A stretch of 64,000 nucleotides of DNA from Lactifluus volemus (lineage: Eukaryota; Basidiomycota; Agaricomycetes; Russulales; Russulaceae). Location: contig WTXI01000017.1 in the NCBI GenBank assembly GCA_022376515.1, forward strand, positions 310,001 to 374,000, read 5' to 3'. The notes below the pieces were generated by a model. The model searched no databases. It was not told the origin of the DNA and saw only the letters and a program-made list of their open reading frames with translations. Below are positions 43,946 through 57,000 of this stretch, piece by piece; positions within the stretch are counted from its first letter, which is position 1; each line of letters starts with the position of its first letter. The position numbers were made by a program, and so were the translations under genes.

Positions 43946-45126
43946 ATCCTCGGGGACGAAGGGTAGTGGTTTTGACGCCGTTCGCACCTTGCTTTCCCAA
44001 CAAGATACGGGGATTGTAGTCGCACATTGCTCAATGAGAGAGAAGATCCTCAAAAAATTTCGGCGTTTGTAGACGTGATTGGATTTCAGTTGCTGGCGGC
44101 TGTGTACGCGCCAGGGCTTGACTAATTCGTTCCCACGCGAGAGACGCAGCGGCTGTCTTCGCTGTGCCCGCTTGTGATTCGAGGGGCGGCGTTAGTGGAT
44201 AGCGATGCCCCTTACCATCAAAGTTGTGAGAGGACCGTGCACAACAATCTCGCCAGATAGATATTAGGGGTTCTCATTTCCCACCCCCCCTCCGATCAAG
44301 AGATACGAGACCGTCTGTCCTTCTGACGACTACTCCCACCCCGGTTTCCGACTTGTCAGGTACGCCCCCCGTTTCATCTTTTTGTTTATCACTTGCATAG
44401 CCCGTTTTTTTCCCTACGTCTCACCTCCGTTGATGCTCGTCCTTTTGTTTCATCTTTTTGATTTGAATAATATGACAACTCGCACGAGCCGACGGGTCAC
44501 CCGATCCCTTCCCTCCGCTCATCCTCGAGAAACATTTTGCTACCCCTAGGTGTGATGCTATAGCGCTGTGCAGTACAATCATTCTCCCATATCATGGTAT
44601 CTCTTTACGTCAATATGTGTGGAAGACATTCTTGCTGGAAAGACAGAAGTAACACTGTGAGCCCCAATTATTTCGAGCAGTACTGCCAGATGTGCTGGTC
44701 ATCCCAATGAGAGCTGATTACACTCTTCCCAATGATCCACCTTATCAACGAAACGAATGGGTGTTTCTGATCCCACTGGGGGTTCGGATTGTCCAGATCG
44801 GCGGCGGTTGTGGCACAACAGCCACTTTGGACAACCCGGTTGCTTGCGGTGTCGCGCATCCTGCTTTTCAAGGTAAGCCACCCGACAATCTTGGGAGCAC
44901 CATTGGTCTCGTGTCGCGTGCCATTGGTAACAAGATGTCTCGATGGCTTCAATAATTCAAGTGCGAAAGCTCTGCGCTCAGCGCTCAGACACACGGGACA
45001 GCAGTTGGAGGGGTCGAATGTCGGGCATAGCTGGGTACTATATGCGACTGAACTTCACATAAACGACAGTTCGTACAGCTGGTACTTAGTCAAATTGATT
45101 AAGCCAAAAAAAAAAGGTTCTAATGA
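43946..45126. other. No gene recognised; overlapping frames at 44668-45298
   Basis: Frames on both strands (44692-44955 plus, 44668-44994 minus) overlap and show no known domain. The interval ends at the SHG1 stop codon. Confidence 0.35.
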
Positions 45127-45870
45127 TCACCCGTCCGATATCTCCATTCCTTCATCGCGCGGTCCTTCGTCATGCGGGGTCCCATTCCGCCGCTGCCCGT
45201 CCCGTGCACCATTAACCCGAGCTCGTGAAGTATCTTCTTCAACTATACGTGCCAAGTGGTTGTTCCCCAAATCGCGATCAGGACAACACAAAAAGTGAGG
45301 TAAAATGGGAGAAAAACTCTTTTTACCTGTGGTATCGCCTCGAGACCGTGATGATGATGACCGCCGTAAGAGTACGAGGCTCTCCGCATGTTTACGTATA
45401 CCAGATACGAACTCTGGATCGGCGAGAGCAGGTACGTCCGCTACTGCACGTTCGACGAGCGGAAATCTAGCACAAAAAAAAAAAAACGTTTTTGGTGAAA
45501 AAAAAAAAAAGAGAGAGAGTACCGTACCGATCGAGTTCCTGTAATAGCTCCCGATGAAGGGTATCCGCCGCCTTGAGATGTAACTTGTTATCCTCCGCCG
45601 CATCGAGACGTGCACGCGCAATATCGTCAACGCGCGCCCAAAACGCTTCCGCTCCTGCCTATTTCCCGCCAGAGTTAACGTTCTGAATGATCAAGCCAAG
45701 TTGGCGCACCGTACTCCATTTTGGAATTGTGTGAGAAGCTCACGGCGGAGACGGTCGAATTCGCCTGATTTTTTGAATCTGAATATTGTTTATTTTTTTA
45801 TCCTTGGGCAAGTAGAAAAGACGATTCACTCTTTGACGAGATCATCAGGTGTCTTTATAGGATCTGGCAT
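45127..45870 (-). CDS. SHG1: COMPASS complex subunit Shg1 (BOD1/SHG1 domain), 163 aa, five exons
   Basis: Exons 45830-45870, 45715-45778, 45528-45658, 45327-45466 and 45127-45242 join in exact phase across introns of 51, 56, 61 and 84 nt, all GT-AG. The protein starts MPDPIKTPDDLVKEF and continues with KKSGEFDRLRRELLTQF, the core of the SHG1/BOD1 domain, then AFWARVDDIARARLDAA. Later parts are a helical segment with HRELLQELDRFP and a polar tail ending in EGMEISDG. In yeast Shg1 is a small subunit of the Set1/COMPASS histone H3K4 methyltransferase. Length is near that of yeast Shg1. The gene lies 289 bp downstream of, and in tandem with, the phosphate carrier gene. Two A-runs inside the third intron are prone to sequencing error. 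Confidence 0.88.
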
Positions 45871-46159
45871 GTCTAATGTCAGGGAGTGAGGGTCGTCGCT
45901 GCTGATTTACGTTATTTTACGGCTCGGCAATTGGGACACGTGATATTCTATGGTAACCGCGAAAATCATCTATACCAATCACACATACTATACTAGCTAG
46001 GCAGACTAGAAGAAAAAGATAGCTGGGAGGGGGGATGATTTTGGATATATTAGCCAGGTGTATGTTGTCATAATAGTCCTCTAGTAAAGGTCAAAAATGA
46101 GGAGTACATACAACGTGGGGACATCATCACGCAGCAGATAATTTTGATTGGGTATGACT

Positions 46160-47330
46160 CTACTTGCCACCAGTCGTGCCCATTCCCATTGAGGCCTTGA
46201 AGGAATCATAGATCCACCATTGGAAGCCTATACGCAAAAATCCCGTCAGTGATAACATCGCGTCTAATTGGACAACGCGGACATACCAGTAAGGGTACCA
46301 ATCATAATCACACGTGTGCCGAGGCCTCTTGTCGCGAGGGTGCCGAGGCCAACCTCGCTGACAATCGCGCCGAGGCTCTTGCCCTTGTTCTGGGGCTTGC
46401 CAAGTTGGGACACGAGCGAGTCGGCCGGATGCGAGACAATAGCACAAATGATGCCGGAGAGGTAACCCGACGCGAAGGTAATGCCAAGCTGTGTAGGCTT
46501 GCTGTACGTTTCCTTCGGCTGGGTGAAGACGTGCGTATAGAACTGCTGGACAATCTTCTCAAAGAAGAAGAACTTGGCCATCGTGTAGGGGATCTGCAAA
46601 AAGTAAGTCAGAGGGATTGATAATAGGCGCAGATGAACACGAAGCGACTTCACCTGACGGGACCACAGAGGGATGATAGAACCGAAGGGGAAGCGGGTCT
46701 CAACTTTTGTGCGGCTCATTTCCGCCCAGGCAGCACCGAAGGGGACGGGGAAGGTACCGGCGGGGCTAGTCTGGATCTTGACCTTGGTCATTTCAAGCGG
46801 GCAAAGAGCAACGTCGGCGAAGAATTCAGCGCTTGCGGAGCCAGCGAGCCAGATGGCACCCTTGTACTTCTCGGACGCCTCTTCACCGGCCATATTCATG
46901 TAGGTATCCTTGAATATCTCGTACAGGCCATACTTGAACATGCCCTGGAGTGAGTATCCAACCAAAGTCGGACCAAAGCCTTTCCAGACACCCTTTGTGC
47001 CTTCCTCTCCAACGATGGTTTTCAGGGAATTAAAAGTACCCGAGTACTTAGCAGGGTTGACCTTTCAGTGCCAAGTGAGCGTGAATCTTCGTGCGAGGTA
47101 ACAGCACTTGCCTGCATGTTGCATTTGGCAACGTCGAGCGGGGTGATCCCGGCATGGGTGAGACCACACGCAAGAACACCACCAAGCATACACTTGGCAT
47201 AGTAGGAAGAGTCATGGGGGACCGGACCAATGTATCTGCCAACGGATAATCAGGGTGGGTCCCAGGGAAGAGAGTAAAAAGTGACAGCTCACCGGGCGTC
47301 CCACATGCCAGACGGGGCGAGATTCGACAT
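46160..47330 (-). CDS. PIC2: Mitochondrial phosphate carrier (SLC25A3/Pic2-type), 314 aa, five exons
   Basis: Exons 47293-47330, 47112-47235, 46654-47061, 46287-46593 and 46160-46227 join in frame; introns are 57, 50, 60 and 59 nt. It carries three carrier modules with the PxDxxK-type signatures PLDVAKCNMQ (45-54), CPLEMTKVK (141-149) and HPADSLVSQ (245-253), the typical GYSLQGMFKYGLYE and PLWSRQIPYTMAKF segments, and IGTLTGFQWWIYDSFKA near the end. It imports phosphate (and in yeast Pic2 also copper) across the mitochondrial inner membrane for ATP synthesis. It resembles Pic2/SLC25A3 more than Mir1 in the FQW(L/W)IYDSFKA tail. The second intron begins GCAAGT, so it is a GC-AG intron; the conserved MQ|VNP junction leaves no GT alternative. 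Confidence 0.95.
47062..47111 (-). other. GC-AG intron in the phosphate carrier gene
   Basis: On the minus strand exon end ATGCAG is followed by GCAAGT, and 50 nt later CTGAAAG precedes GTCAACCCT. The joined codons give NMQVNP, as in homologues. Confidence 0.8.
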
Positions 47331-49501
47331 GAAGGTGTAAATTAACTTGGAATGAAGATAGGTCTAGAATAAAAGAGAATCTATAGCCTGCTTGGATGGC
47401 CCGTCCAAAAAGCAAGCGGGTGTGTGTAGAAGGTTGAGGCGACGGTGCAAGTGGGTTGCGGTTGAGAATGACACAAAGCGCGGAATCCGAAAATTGTCCC
47501 CGGCTCGAGCCCTTCCGAAATCCGCCGCGGCACCTCTTCATGTTTTTTCTGTCTTTTGTTCTGTCTCCTCGCTATCTTGCACTATTTTTCTTCTCTTTAT
47601 ACCAAATACCGGAACGTTATCATTCTAACCCTCAGCGGGGTCCCCAGGCCAGCCTGGTCAGTTGCTGGCACCTCTCGCACGTGTCACCCACGAACGTGAC
47701 ATTGTTGAGATGATGTGATCGGTGGCGGGAGAGTGAGTGCGCCATTTGACCAAGTAGGACGTTGTTCTATCCTGTGTTGTTGTTACGCGATGCAATGTTT
47801 AGTTTGTTTCAACGTTCGGCGCCCTTGGCGAACCAACACGACATCAGATTTAAACTTCCACCTGATATTCAAGTTGGTATCGCGGCGACCAACTTACAAG
47901 TCGCCGTGATTCTGGTGCTGCCCTGCTGGATCCCATCCATGCCACGCAACTGCCACGCGTGGTGCCAGTCCAATTTGCGGCTGAACACCATTTGCGCAGC
48001 TCTGTCTCGCGAGCCGAGTCACTCGGCACTCTAATACCGACAACTGTGTCAAAGTGATGACATGCGGGCACGCTGATGGCTTGCCTAAAGCCGTCGGTGT
48101 GATAGAGTCCAGAGAGCTGAGGGCTTGACAACGGTACGCATCATTGTCTCAATTGTCTACTTTAAATTCTTCTACGGGCTGTTGGTCGACTAGGCTGGAA
48201 TATCACAAAAATCATTCTTCCTTGCTACCTTTCCGATTTTGCCAATCCATCGTGGCCCTGTTTGATCTACCCTCTCACACGACCTCCCAATCCGGCTGTC
48301 ATCGTTGGCACCCCAGTTGTCACGACCTCTACTGTGTGATTCACCACGCTAGAATGGGATTACCCGGTCGCCCCTCACCGATTCCCCTGGCACCACACTG
48401 CGTATTTGCAAGCTTGTGCGACGTATTCACGGATAGGGCTGGGAAGTGGTACGTTTGGAGTGCCCAATTAGGATTGAACTCGTCCGTTACTCCTTTTGGT
48501 AGTTCTTCATAGGCATGGTACGGGTGCAGTGCACCTTACCCTGTCCGGCCTCAAGGTGCATCCGATGCTCCTTACACACGCTGAGGCCTTTTTTTATCTT
48601 CGCCAACCCTCCCCATCCTCAATCCATCATTCTTCTTCAATCATTATGTGCGATCGCTGAATTCTTTTGTATCGATTCTGGCTCACAATCGCCACCTCGC
48701 CGTGTGTCCCCGGTAGTCGTGACGGCTGGTCAACGTTCCAGTTAGAAGTGTCTTTTTTTTTCCTTTTGTAAGAACGGATATCCCACACCATGCATCTTAG
48801 TTTCAGTGTCGTTCAATAGCCAATATCCTTCGCAACTACCATGATTGTGACCATCAGCTACGAGGTGTGATGACTTGACAAGCAGTATGATGTGAATTGG
48901 TTACACTGGCATGAGCAGTCCTGGTTCGTCCTGTTTCGCTTCTTGTATTTTTTCTAAGTTATTTGTTCGCAGGTATTCCCCATGGTGATGTTCGTTCTCC
49001 GTTGATGTTTGATTATTGGATTCATTAGGGAACTTGGCTGCTTGTCCGTGTCACTCCATGCGGGTCATGTACCATTCTGAAGCTTGTGTGGCGTGCTACT
49101 TTCCAGGGTGATGGGTTCTTCATGAGAATGTTCTACATCTGCATCTACTTTCTCCGGTGGGGCGCAAACTCCTCTCATACTCAAAGGGCACTTGTCGCAG
49201 GATTATTACTGTATGTCCATGAACCCTGCCACATTCACCGACGCCGATGCCGATGGATAGTTGACCCTTCATACTTTGCAGACCGGCTTCATGGAAGGTC
49301 ACCAGGCAAATGACTCGTTCGTTACCTGTGGCCCTCGGCCCCCCTCCTGATTCACCGCCCGCAAAACGTTCCTAATGACTTTTATCTGCCTTGCCAGAAG
49401 TACTGACTCCAAACGACGTTTCTTCCCCTCTATCCCACGGCCTTCAGCAAGACAGTCTCATCACCCCACTCGCTGGCGAGATCTAGTTTTTCTCCTCAAA
49501 T
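47331..49501. other. Upstream of the carrier gene; no gene recognised
   Basis: Only short frames without recognisable features, mostly on the plus strand. 47537-47600 is T/C-rich on the plus strand. Confidence 0.35.
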
Positions 49502-49684
49502 ATGATGACCGTAATCCTCCTTATATTTGGCTTCGCCATCTTTTTCGTATTCGGCTTGCTGCCACCTTGGTTCAAGGTGTACAAGAACCTCAATGAGACC
49601 CTTGAATGTCAGTGTCCGCTTTTCTCGCACCGATTAATTTCTTGTCTGATTTCCGTTTGCTTTCCTGTCGTAGTTTGGGATGTG
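49502..49684 (+). CDS. Candidate single-pass membrane micropeptide (38 aa if spliced)
   Basis: From ATG 49502 the frame gives MMTVILLIFGFAIFFVFGLL, a strong transmembrane segment, then PPWFKVYKNLNETLE. A 66-nt intron is plausible (GTCAGT at 49608, CTGAT branch-like motif, GTCGTAG ending 49673) and would give FGM and a stop at 49684. Unspliced, the frame is 74 aa and ends at 49726. The start could also be the second ATG. I do not recognise the peptide. Confidence 0.3.
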
Positions 49685-49726
49685 ACATTCCCAAATGTGG
49701 GCTGGATGGCTGCGCGTCCCCGGTGA

Positions 49727-52700
49727 CGCATGGTCAGGGCCGTCGTGGCTGTTCTTGCTGACAGCCCTCGCGCTCAACCACGGTGAAAATTATTTCTCGT
49801 TGCAGAAATAGATGTTCTCAAAGACAAAACAAAGTGTTATCAGCGAGGCGACCGTTAGAATGCAGTCCATATGCTATCTACCTCATCTTTTCTTTTTTTT
49901 TTTTTCCCTTCGTCAACTGCTGGAAGCCATCTTATTTTTTGTAATATCTTTTTCTAAAGTTTATAATCCACCATGATGTTGATGTGAATCGTGAAACATG
50001 ACATTTGACACTGAATCAATCAGAGTATAATAATCAAAACATTCTGGCCAGCTTGTAGGCTGTTCAACCTGGAGCATCAAAGGGTTTCAAGTGGGAGTTG
50101 CGGCGAAAACGGCCCGTGGCTGGCCATTTAAGGCAATCGGGGCTAGGCGAAACCCCGAAGAGAAGAAGCTGAAGGGTGCCATCGCTGTAGCTGTGTAGCT
50201 AGGATTAGACACAACACTCGGCATCTGTTGGAGGTAAATGAACACATTGATCTCATGTGGGCTGGCAGCGCGTCACGGTGCAGCAAGTTGGCCGACTCTA
50301 TCGGAGTAGAGTCGGTGGCGTGAACAAAAGTGGGGAAGGCGTGGAAATTGCGTCGCCGGCGTCGGTCGTTAACGCGTTTTTCCATTTCGACTTGCGACGA
50401 TTCAATTCAAACAGCGCCATCGAGCGCTCGTACCTAAAATCAATTTTTGGCAGTTCACGGTAGATTACTGAGTCCGACGCCGTGATGCGAAGCAAGGTTA
50501 TCGTTGTTGTGTAGTAGTAATAGAACCCACATCTCCCCCCGCTCCGCAACTACTAAGCCCGAGGTGGGTTAGTTGGTAGGTGGGGGTACAGCATGGTGTT
50601 TCAAAGCTGTGCATGCTATGGAGATGTCACGGAAGGGTGGCCGTTATACACAAAGAGGTAGGGGGGTTTTGACGGAATTCTAATTTTTTTTTAAAAAATT
50701 ACGAGCATTTCATTGGAAACGTGCTGGCAGTCTTTGCAACAACCAGCGCACAAACTCCAATGTACGGCCTCTGGTAGTAGCCCGATGTTGCCGTTCATAC
50801 CCAAATTCGACTTAACACAATGACCACGTCTTTTAGGTTCGCGTATGCGTTGTTCCAGAGAAGAAAGGTGTCAGTGAACAGCCGGTGACCATCGCTGATG
50901 GCCCTTCGTGTCTGACCCTTGGTAGCACACGATGCGAGCTTCTGCGGCACCCGTGAGAGCTGCAAATGGTGTTGCACATGGAGAATAAGCGGACCAAGTC
51001 GAAAGAGAGTGATTTGAGCGCGACAGCTCGAGCGTGGCGGTTGGACTAATATTAAGGGGGAGTCGGGGGACTTAGCTGTAAGCCAAAGAAAGGCCTGGGT
51101 TCACATACCGTTTTCCCGGAAAGTGTTCAGCGTCGGCAGTTTTGACCGTCGTGTCGATGGAATAAATACAACTGCACCAGACTTTGCCCATTTACCTAAA
51201 ACAGTATCGTCAGTCGGCATAACGTCACCCAAAGCCGAGAAACTTATTCTCAGCTGCCAGTTGGTATGCTGGTCGCAAGAGAGGGAGGAATGTGTAGTAA
51301 AACCAGAGCTCGAGGGTTGCTAGTAGTCTCCATGGTAATGTCTGAATAAAAGCAGAAACGCGAGCAGGAAGCTTGAGCACTGCAGGGTTCAGCGATTTGA
51401 GATAAATGCCATCTCGAGGACGCTCTCTTTACCACGTACGTTTGTCGTTTTAGTTCGGCGGAGATGGCGTGCAATATTTTCGAGATGAAGTGGGGTTTGG
51501 CTCTGAGTATCCGATTTTTTTAGTTGCCGGGTGTCGTACACAACAAGGGTCGCGAGAGAGAATTTAGCATAGTTCTTGCCACCCTTTCCAAGTAGAATCC
51601 ATCGACAATTCATTATTAATAAACACGCAGAGGCCAAGGGGAGTCGCGCGCAAAACCGAGGTGAAGGATCGAGGATCTCGCAGATTATGAGAGCTACTTT
51701 ATCCTTTTGTGCATCCAGAATATACTTGGGGTCTTTGGTGAGCGGCATCAACCTTTCTCATGGGCGCATAGTAGTAGCATTTCCTATTACTACCTGCAAG
51801 TGGTAGCTGCGCCCGGATCGGGGGAAAATGCTGGCTAACTTGTACACCTGCTGTGATATCAGTCCAACAGATCCACTTCTGACTAGACGGTACTCGGGAA
51901 CCAGTAAGGTAGTGACATGCTACGCGCCAGTGGCAGCAATCACCTGTGTAGAACCATGTGTGCCGGAGATTACGAAGCAAGATTTCTCCACACATCTTTT
52001 GTAGGAATAGCTTCGGGGGATGCCACTGAGGCGAGGGGCGACGACGTCCTCAATGATGTCAGCTGTCAACCTCGTTGAAAACCGGAAACGATTGTCCCAG
52101 AGCCCCATTCGGCGGATTTAAAAAAAAAAGTAGGTTTTGCTGCTTTCATCTCTCCAACTTTAGCAAGCTAATAAATGATCCGGGGTTGAAAGGTAGTAGG
52201 GTGGGATAGAACCAAACGTGGAACCTATCTCTCTCAGTTTGGTGTATCTCGAGGGCTACACATGCTTGAAGGTGATTGTGCAAATAGCCGGCGATCGGGG
52301 TTTCGCACAGCGTTGCACCCTTCAGAAATTGGAAATTATGTAACAGTAGTAGTTTTGCGGCGTTGCGATCCTGAATCATGATTCTGATCCCGGCCCTTAC
52401 AGTGGCATTTGCCCTGAGATTTCCACGTTACGGGACTGACCTTTGCTGGCTTTGCGCCCGAAAGGAGTAGTAGAGTGGCGCGGGATGACATTCATCCCTT
52501 ATCGTTTCATCCTTCCGATATCCCACGCTAAATTTGGTTTACCTGACGCTCAGCCCCGTTGCAACTCGAAAGCAGGCGAAACTGCAGGTGTCACACATCC
52601 TCCTCAGGCCTCAGTGCTAAATTTCTGGTCCTTCGAACACGTTGAGTCGAGCCAAGTCGAGTTGGGTTAGGTCCAATCGGCAAGTAACTTAAGTCCGTCA

Positions 52701-53155
52701 CCACGCGGCGTCACGTAGCCACGTGCCTGGGTAGTGGTTACTAGTACATGTGAAATGATCGAAAGGAACGAGGTTATAGAATTGCAAACTTAAGCTAGGT
52801 AGAAGTTATAGCATTGCCTTTCTATGGGTTATCTTCAGAGATTGTCTTCCGCTAAGCTACGCTAAGGAGGGGGAAAGGGGACATAAATAGTGCTGGTGAT
52901 ACTGCAAACTACTATTAGTCTTGCCGGCGAAGCATTTTCACAGAGTTGAGCATACGTATTACACTAAAACAAAACAAGACAAACCAAAACAAAACAAACA
53001 AGAAAGCAGAGTCACGTATCCTTGGGACATACAATTACAGTAGTCACGTCCGTGGGGTTAAATGCTACGGGGAACAAAGAACACGGCGTTACAAAAAGGG
53101 TGAGTAGTACGAGTTTTGTCGATCAAAGGTTACCCATTGAAGAGGGAGGGAGGTA
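49727..53155. other. No gene recognised; simple A-rich repeat at 52966-53007
   Basis: Minus-strand frames between 51250 and 52108 overlap in several frames without recognisable domains or clean splice joins. A (CAAAA)n-like stretch occurs at 52966-53007, downstream of the first GATA gene. Poly-T/poly-A runs lie near 49890 and 50682. Confidence 0.35.
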
Positions 53156-54013
53156 CTATATCCACATAGTATTTGGAAGTGCTGGGGCTGAGGGTGGGGA
53201 CTGGCGGTTGGTATGATAGATCGACGTCTGTTGGGAACCAGCGTGGTATCGGCTAATCCGGGCAGGAGAGGGATCAGGGCCATTAGGGGAGGTCCACGGC
53301 ACATGTTGTGGGAAGATTTCCCCACTTACAGGGTCGAAGGTGTGAACGAGGTGTGTGTGTACCGGCGATAATGGTGACTGTATGTCCTGGGAGTGAGGAT
53401 TTACGATACCTCCGTTCCCATTGGGGTGTGTAGGTAGGGGTGGCACTGGCACACTCTTTGCGCTGTGAGCCCGGCGTCTACGTGGAAACTTCTTCGGTCG
53501 CGGAATACCATGTGTACGTTCAAATAGGCCACATTTATTGCAGAGCTGGAGAACGTTTCAGGTAGGTGATCTTGATGATCATCCATCAAGACGCACCAAT
53601 TTTCCGGTAGTGAGCACAGAGCGGCGCCACGTTGAGGTTTCAATAGCTTTGCAGTTAAAGCATTGACGACGAATGCGGTTACTGAGTTTGGTGTTCGCTT
53701 CGTCTGTATAGGCTAGCCCGTTGTTCTGGGAGAAACAATCGAATTCTCCCCTTGGGGCCCCTACAAATTGAGTAGGTATAATAGGTGCATCCGTGGGATA
53801 TTGTAGGACAGCTGGCCGTGTGTCGTCTCCACGCCCAGACTCGAGATATACCAATCCATTGTGATAGTGGCCATGCTTGGCATGATCGTAGTACATGCTC
53901 CCAATTCCGGGGTAAGGCTCAGCGGTAGGAATATAACTTGATTCTGCGGAAGACTCGGAGGAGTTGTCCCAGGAAGAGGAAACCGGCGACTGGGAGTGGG
54001 AGGACATTGTCAC
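53156..54013 (-). CDS. GATA-type zinc-finger protein 1, 268 aa, two exons
   Basis: Exon 1 is 53597-54013 and exon 2 is 53156-53545, joined in phase 0 across a 51-nt intron (GTGCGT...TCTCCAG) placed inside the finger. The single finger has C118, C121, C141 and C144: CFNCKAIETSTWRRS, TTGKLLCNKCGLFERTH, followed by a basic RPKKFPRRRRA tail. The C-X2-C-X19-C-X2-C loop is longer than in classical GATA factors but is common in agaricomycete members. The N-terminus is Ser-rich and the C-terminus Pro-rich, as in transcription factors. It should bind GATA-like DNA sites in the nucleus; targets unknown. A paralogue with the same intron position lies at 61679-62429. Confidence 0.9.
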
Positions 54014-57000
54014 GGGTAGAACTGAAGAGGCGTGGGCAAGTCCTTCAATGGTTTCACCGTCCGCGTATCTTGTAGTAATGACCCTCTATCAGTACCATTT
54101 TTTAGTGGGCGCAGAAAAGGGCAAACCTTGGGACGGCTGGGGTAGATTCGGCGCGGTGATGCATTGATGAGCAGGTGTTGAAAACAGCGTCAAGATGATC
54201 GGGCTCAGGCTTCTCGGGGGGATTTGACCTCTTGTAGCCACAAAGTAGTACTTCACAATGTACCCCTTGGGATAAGACCTAGAGGCAGGGTGAACGGAGG
54301 ATCTAGTTGGAAACGATCCTGATGGTAGTTTATATAGTGCGTCGTTAGCGTCCGACGCCAGAAGTGGAAGGAGATGCATTTGATCACTGGAACCTGGGCA
54401 AATCGTGATACCAAAGCACTGGGTCGGAATTACAGATGACAGAACCCTTGCCATACTAGAGCCAGCGTCGACCCAACGGGACGGTCGTGCAGTGCGTAGT
54501 TAAGAAGGGGGATAAGCGGTGTCCTTTCTGTATGCCGTGACAGGAGGGGAGCATCTTGCTTGATGGAAGTGTGTGAACGGCGCAGCCAATAGGAGAGCCT
54601 CGTAAATAAACTTCTGGATCAGAATACGATGAAAGACCACAATTAATTAGAAGAACTTCCCTCTGGGGAGTTCTGAGCATATGGAATTTCCGCTCTCCCG
54701 GAGGGGCTGGCTGTCCGGTTTCGTTAAGACGGCGGTTTTAGCATTTATGGCATCCGGCACACACCGTAACCCCGTTTATTCTGGTCTTCTCTTTCCCCCG
54801 ACTAGCCCGACTGTCAGGGCACAGCACTGTGCATAGACCGATACAATAAGCTGAAACTATTCCCTCAGAGATTTGGACCTTCGACATGGTGACATGGCAG
54901 TGATACACGATATGAGAAGGCTGCCTGGTTGCCATCATTTAGTCCGGGCCGACATTGCGGTCCGTAGTACCCCGCAGTTTGCCGAAAACTTTGTGTGACG
55001 GGCCGGACCGAATGTGGGCTTATGAAATTGCTAAGCCGTTTTCGAACCATTGGGATAACTTCAAATTGAATATCTTGATCTCTTGCTCTGCATGGTACAA
55101 CTTTCAAAAGTGGGTTAGCGAGACTTAAGTGGGTCCGTTTTCCGGCGGTATCTGCCGCTTACTCTTGGTGTGCTCAATGCAGATTAATACAGCGCGGGGG
55201 GGTGCTTGTCAATTCGAACACCAAAGATCCGATCTCTGTCAGTAGAGTCGGCCCCGCATCATGTCCGTCACAGTCTTGCTTCGTTTGACGTTCGGGTTCG
55301 GCGCGCGTGTCATCAACATACTGTAAAGGGAACCCGTAATCGATATGCATAATCCGTCAGCAGGAAAATCAGGGGTTTCCTACCGCCACTGACCCATCAT
55401 GTCCCTAGAGACGATCAAAGACGGTTATTTCCGACGAGCAACCACATCCAGACTAAGTCGAGTACCTTTATCAAATTTAACGACGTATGTATGTCTACGA
55501 CTTTCCCACACAGCACGCTAGCAGAGGTCTTTTATCTGAGAAGAGGAAGGTTTCAAGACCTCATAGTGAATTATCTACCCATTATCGCTTCTTTCGAAAG
55601 TTCATTCTGCATTCACAGGGATTCATCATCACGCTACGTAGCCCTTCTGAGCGCTCGCAGTCTTCCTTTTGCCACAAGATATTCTGATTTCACCATCTGC
55701 CGCCGAAGTCAGATTAATCGGGATATTTGGGGTACACTGCCATATACTTCGTAGCGTGTTCTTAGGATACCCGTTCCAGCGGGCGGTGTCGTGAGAATGG
55801 AATAGATGTAGCAAACGTAAAGTTCAAAAAGGCGACGTTGGGCGCTAAGTGCTTGGGACTCAGAGGCCTCAGACCCCAGGCTCAGATGTAACTTTTCCTT
55901 TTCTGTGCCAAGGTCGTAGGGAACATTGTAAAGTTTCATCGAACATTTCATTAAGTGTCGAAGAGATCGCGATTTGGATCTAGGCTTGAGCCCGGCCAAC
56001 ATCCTAAATGACGCGAGGCAAATATATTGGCGTTCCAAAACACCAAAATGTCATGGACGGACGATTCCAATCCAGAAGACACTAGTCTCCATCAATGAAA
56101 TGTACAACCGGGTGTAATGGCTAGGACCTATATTAAAAGCCGCGAATTTGCCATGGACCGGTGTTCTACCCTAGTCTGCCAGTCGAGACGCTCATGTCCC
56201 TGATGATTGAGCAGGACAGGGTAAACAGGAGCCTTCTCCTGAATCCTGATTACGACAATGAGATCTTCTAGCCTAGTTTCAAGATGATACCAGAGGTACC
56301 GGTAGTCTGTTATTCTCCACACCCGGGGCCCCGCCATGAGAAGTTCCTGACCCACAACTTGAAGAGTACATGAACCAGGATTATTTTCTCTGGGCGCAGA
56401 ATGGTTAGAGGGCATTTGATATACAAGTACATTTCAGCATGCAGCAGGAGGATGCTTTGAGTTAGGCCCGACCCGGACTCTCAGATCTAAACCGAGAGAG
56501 TACTGGCAACGCCCAGTGTTTGACCTTAGTAGTACAGAGTAACGGCCGCCAAAAACGTACCGTATTTCTAGCTAAATGCAGCAAGGGTGGAAAAAAAGAG
56601 TAGCGTTGTCTCATCGGCTAGTACAAGAATGATAGCTGAATGCTTCCGGAGCCACAACCCCTCTTGGGACTGTCAGTGCCAGTGGCCCAGGGGAGGAAGC
56701 ACTCCACGTGCAGCTGAAACGATACACATGTCAACGACTCGAAGGACCACTAAGCTTTGCAAAAAGCGGAACTAGGACTTGGTTTAAGACCATTTGGGAA
56801 TGGTCCTAAGCGTTCTGGACAATGTTTAGTCAAGTGGTTAGTTTTTTGTGGATGCAGGGATGGTCGATCAGAAATTAGTCACGGTAGTGCTCCGCGACTG
56901 GGATATATCCCTTCGACACGTGCTATATAATAATGACGCCGCAGTTGTCGGCGCAACGAACAAAAAGGGGAATTTATTGGAGATTCCGTCAGTCGGAGAT

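Noticed and set aside
45127..45630. A 167-aa minus frame from 45630 as one exon
   Set aside because: It reads through the A-rich third intron and the fourth intron; the SHG1 domain appears only when these are spliced out.
51250..52108. A multi-exon minus-strand gene at 51.2-52.1 kb
   Set aside because: The frames overlap rather than join, splice sites do not give a consistent phase, and no domain is recognisable.
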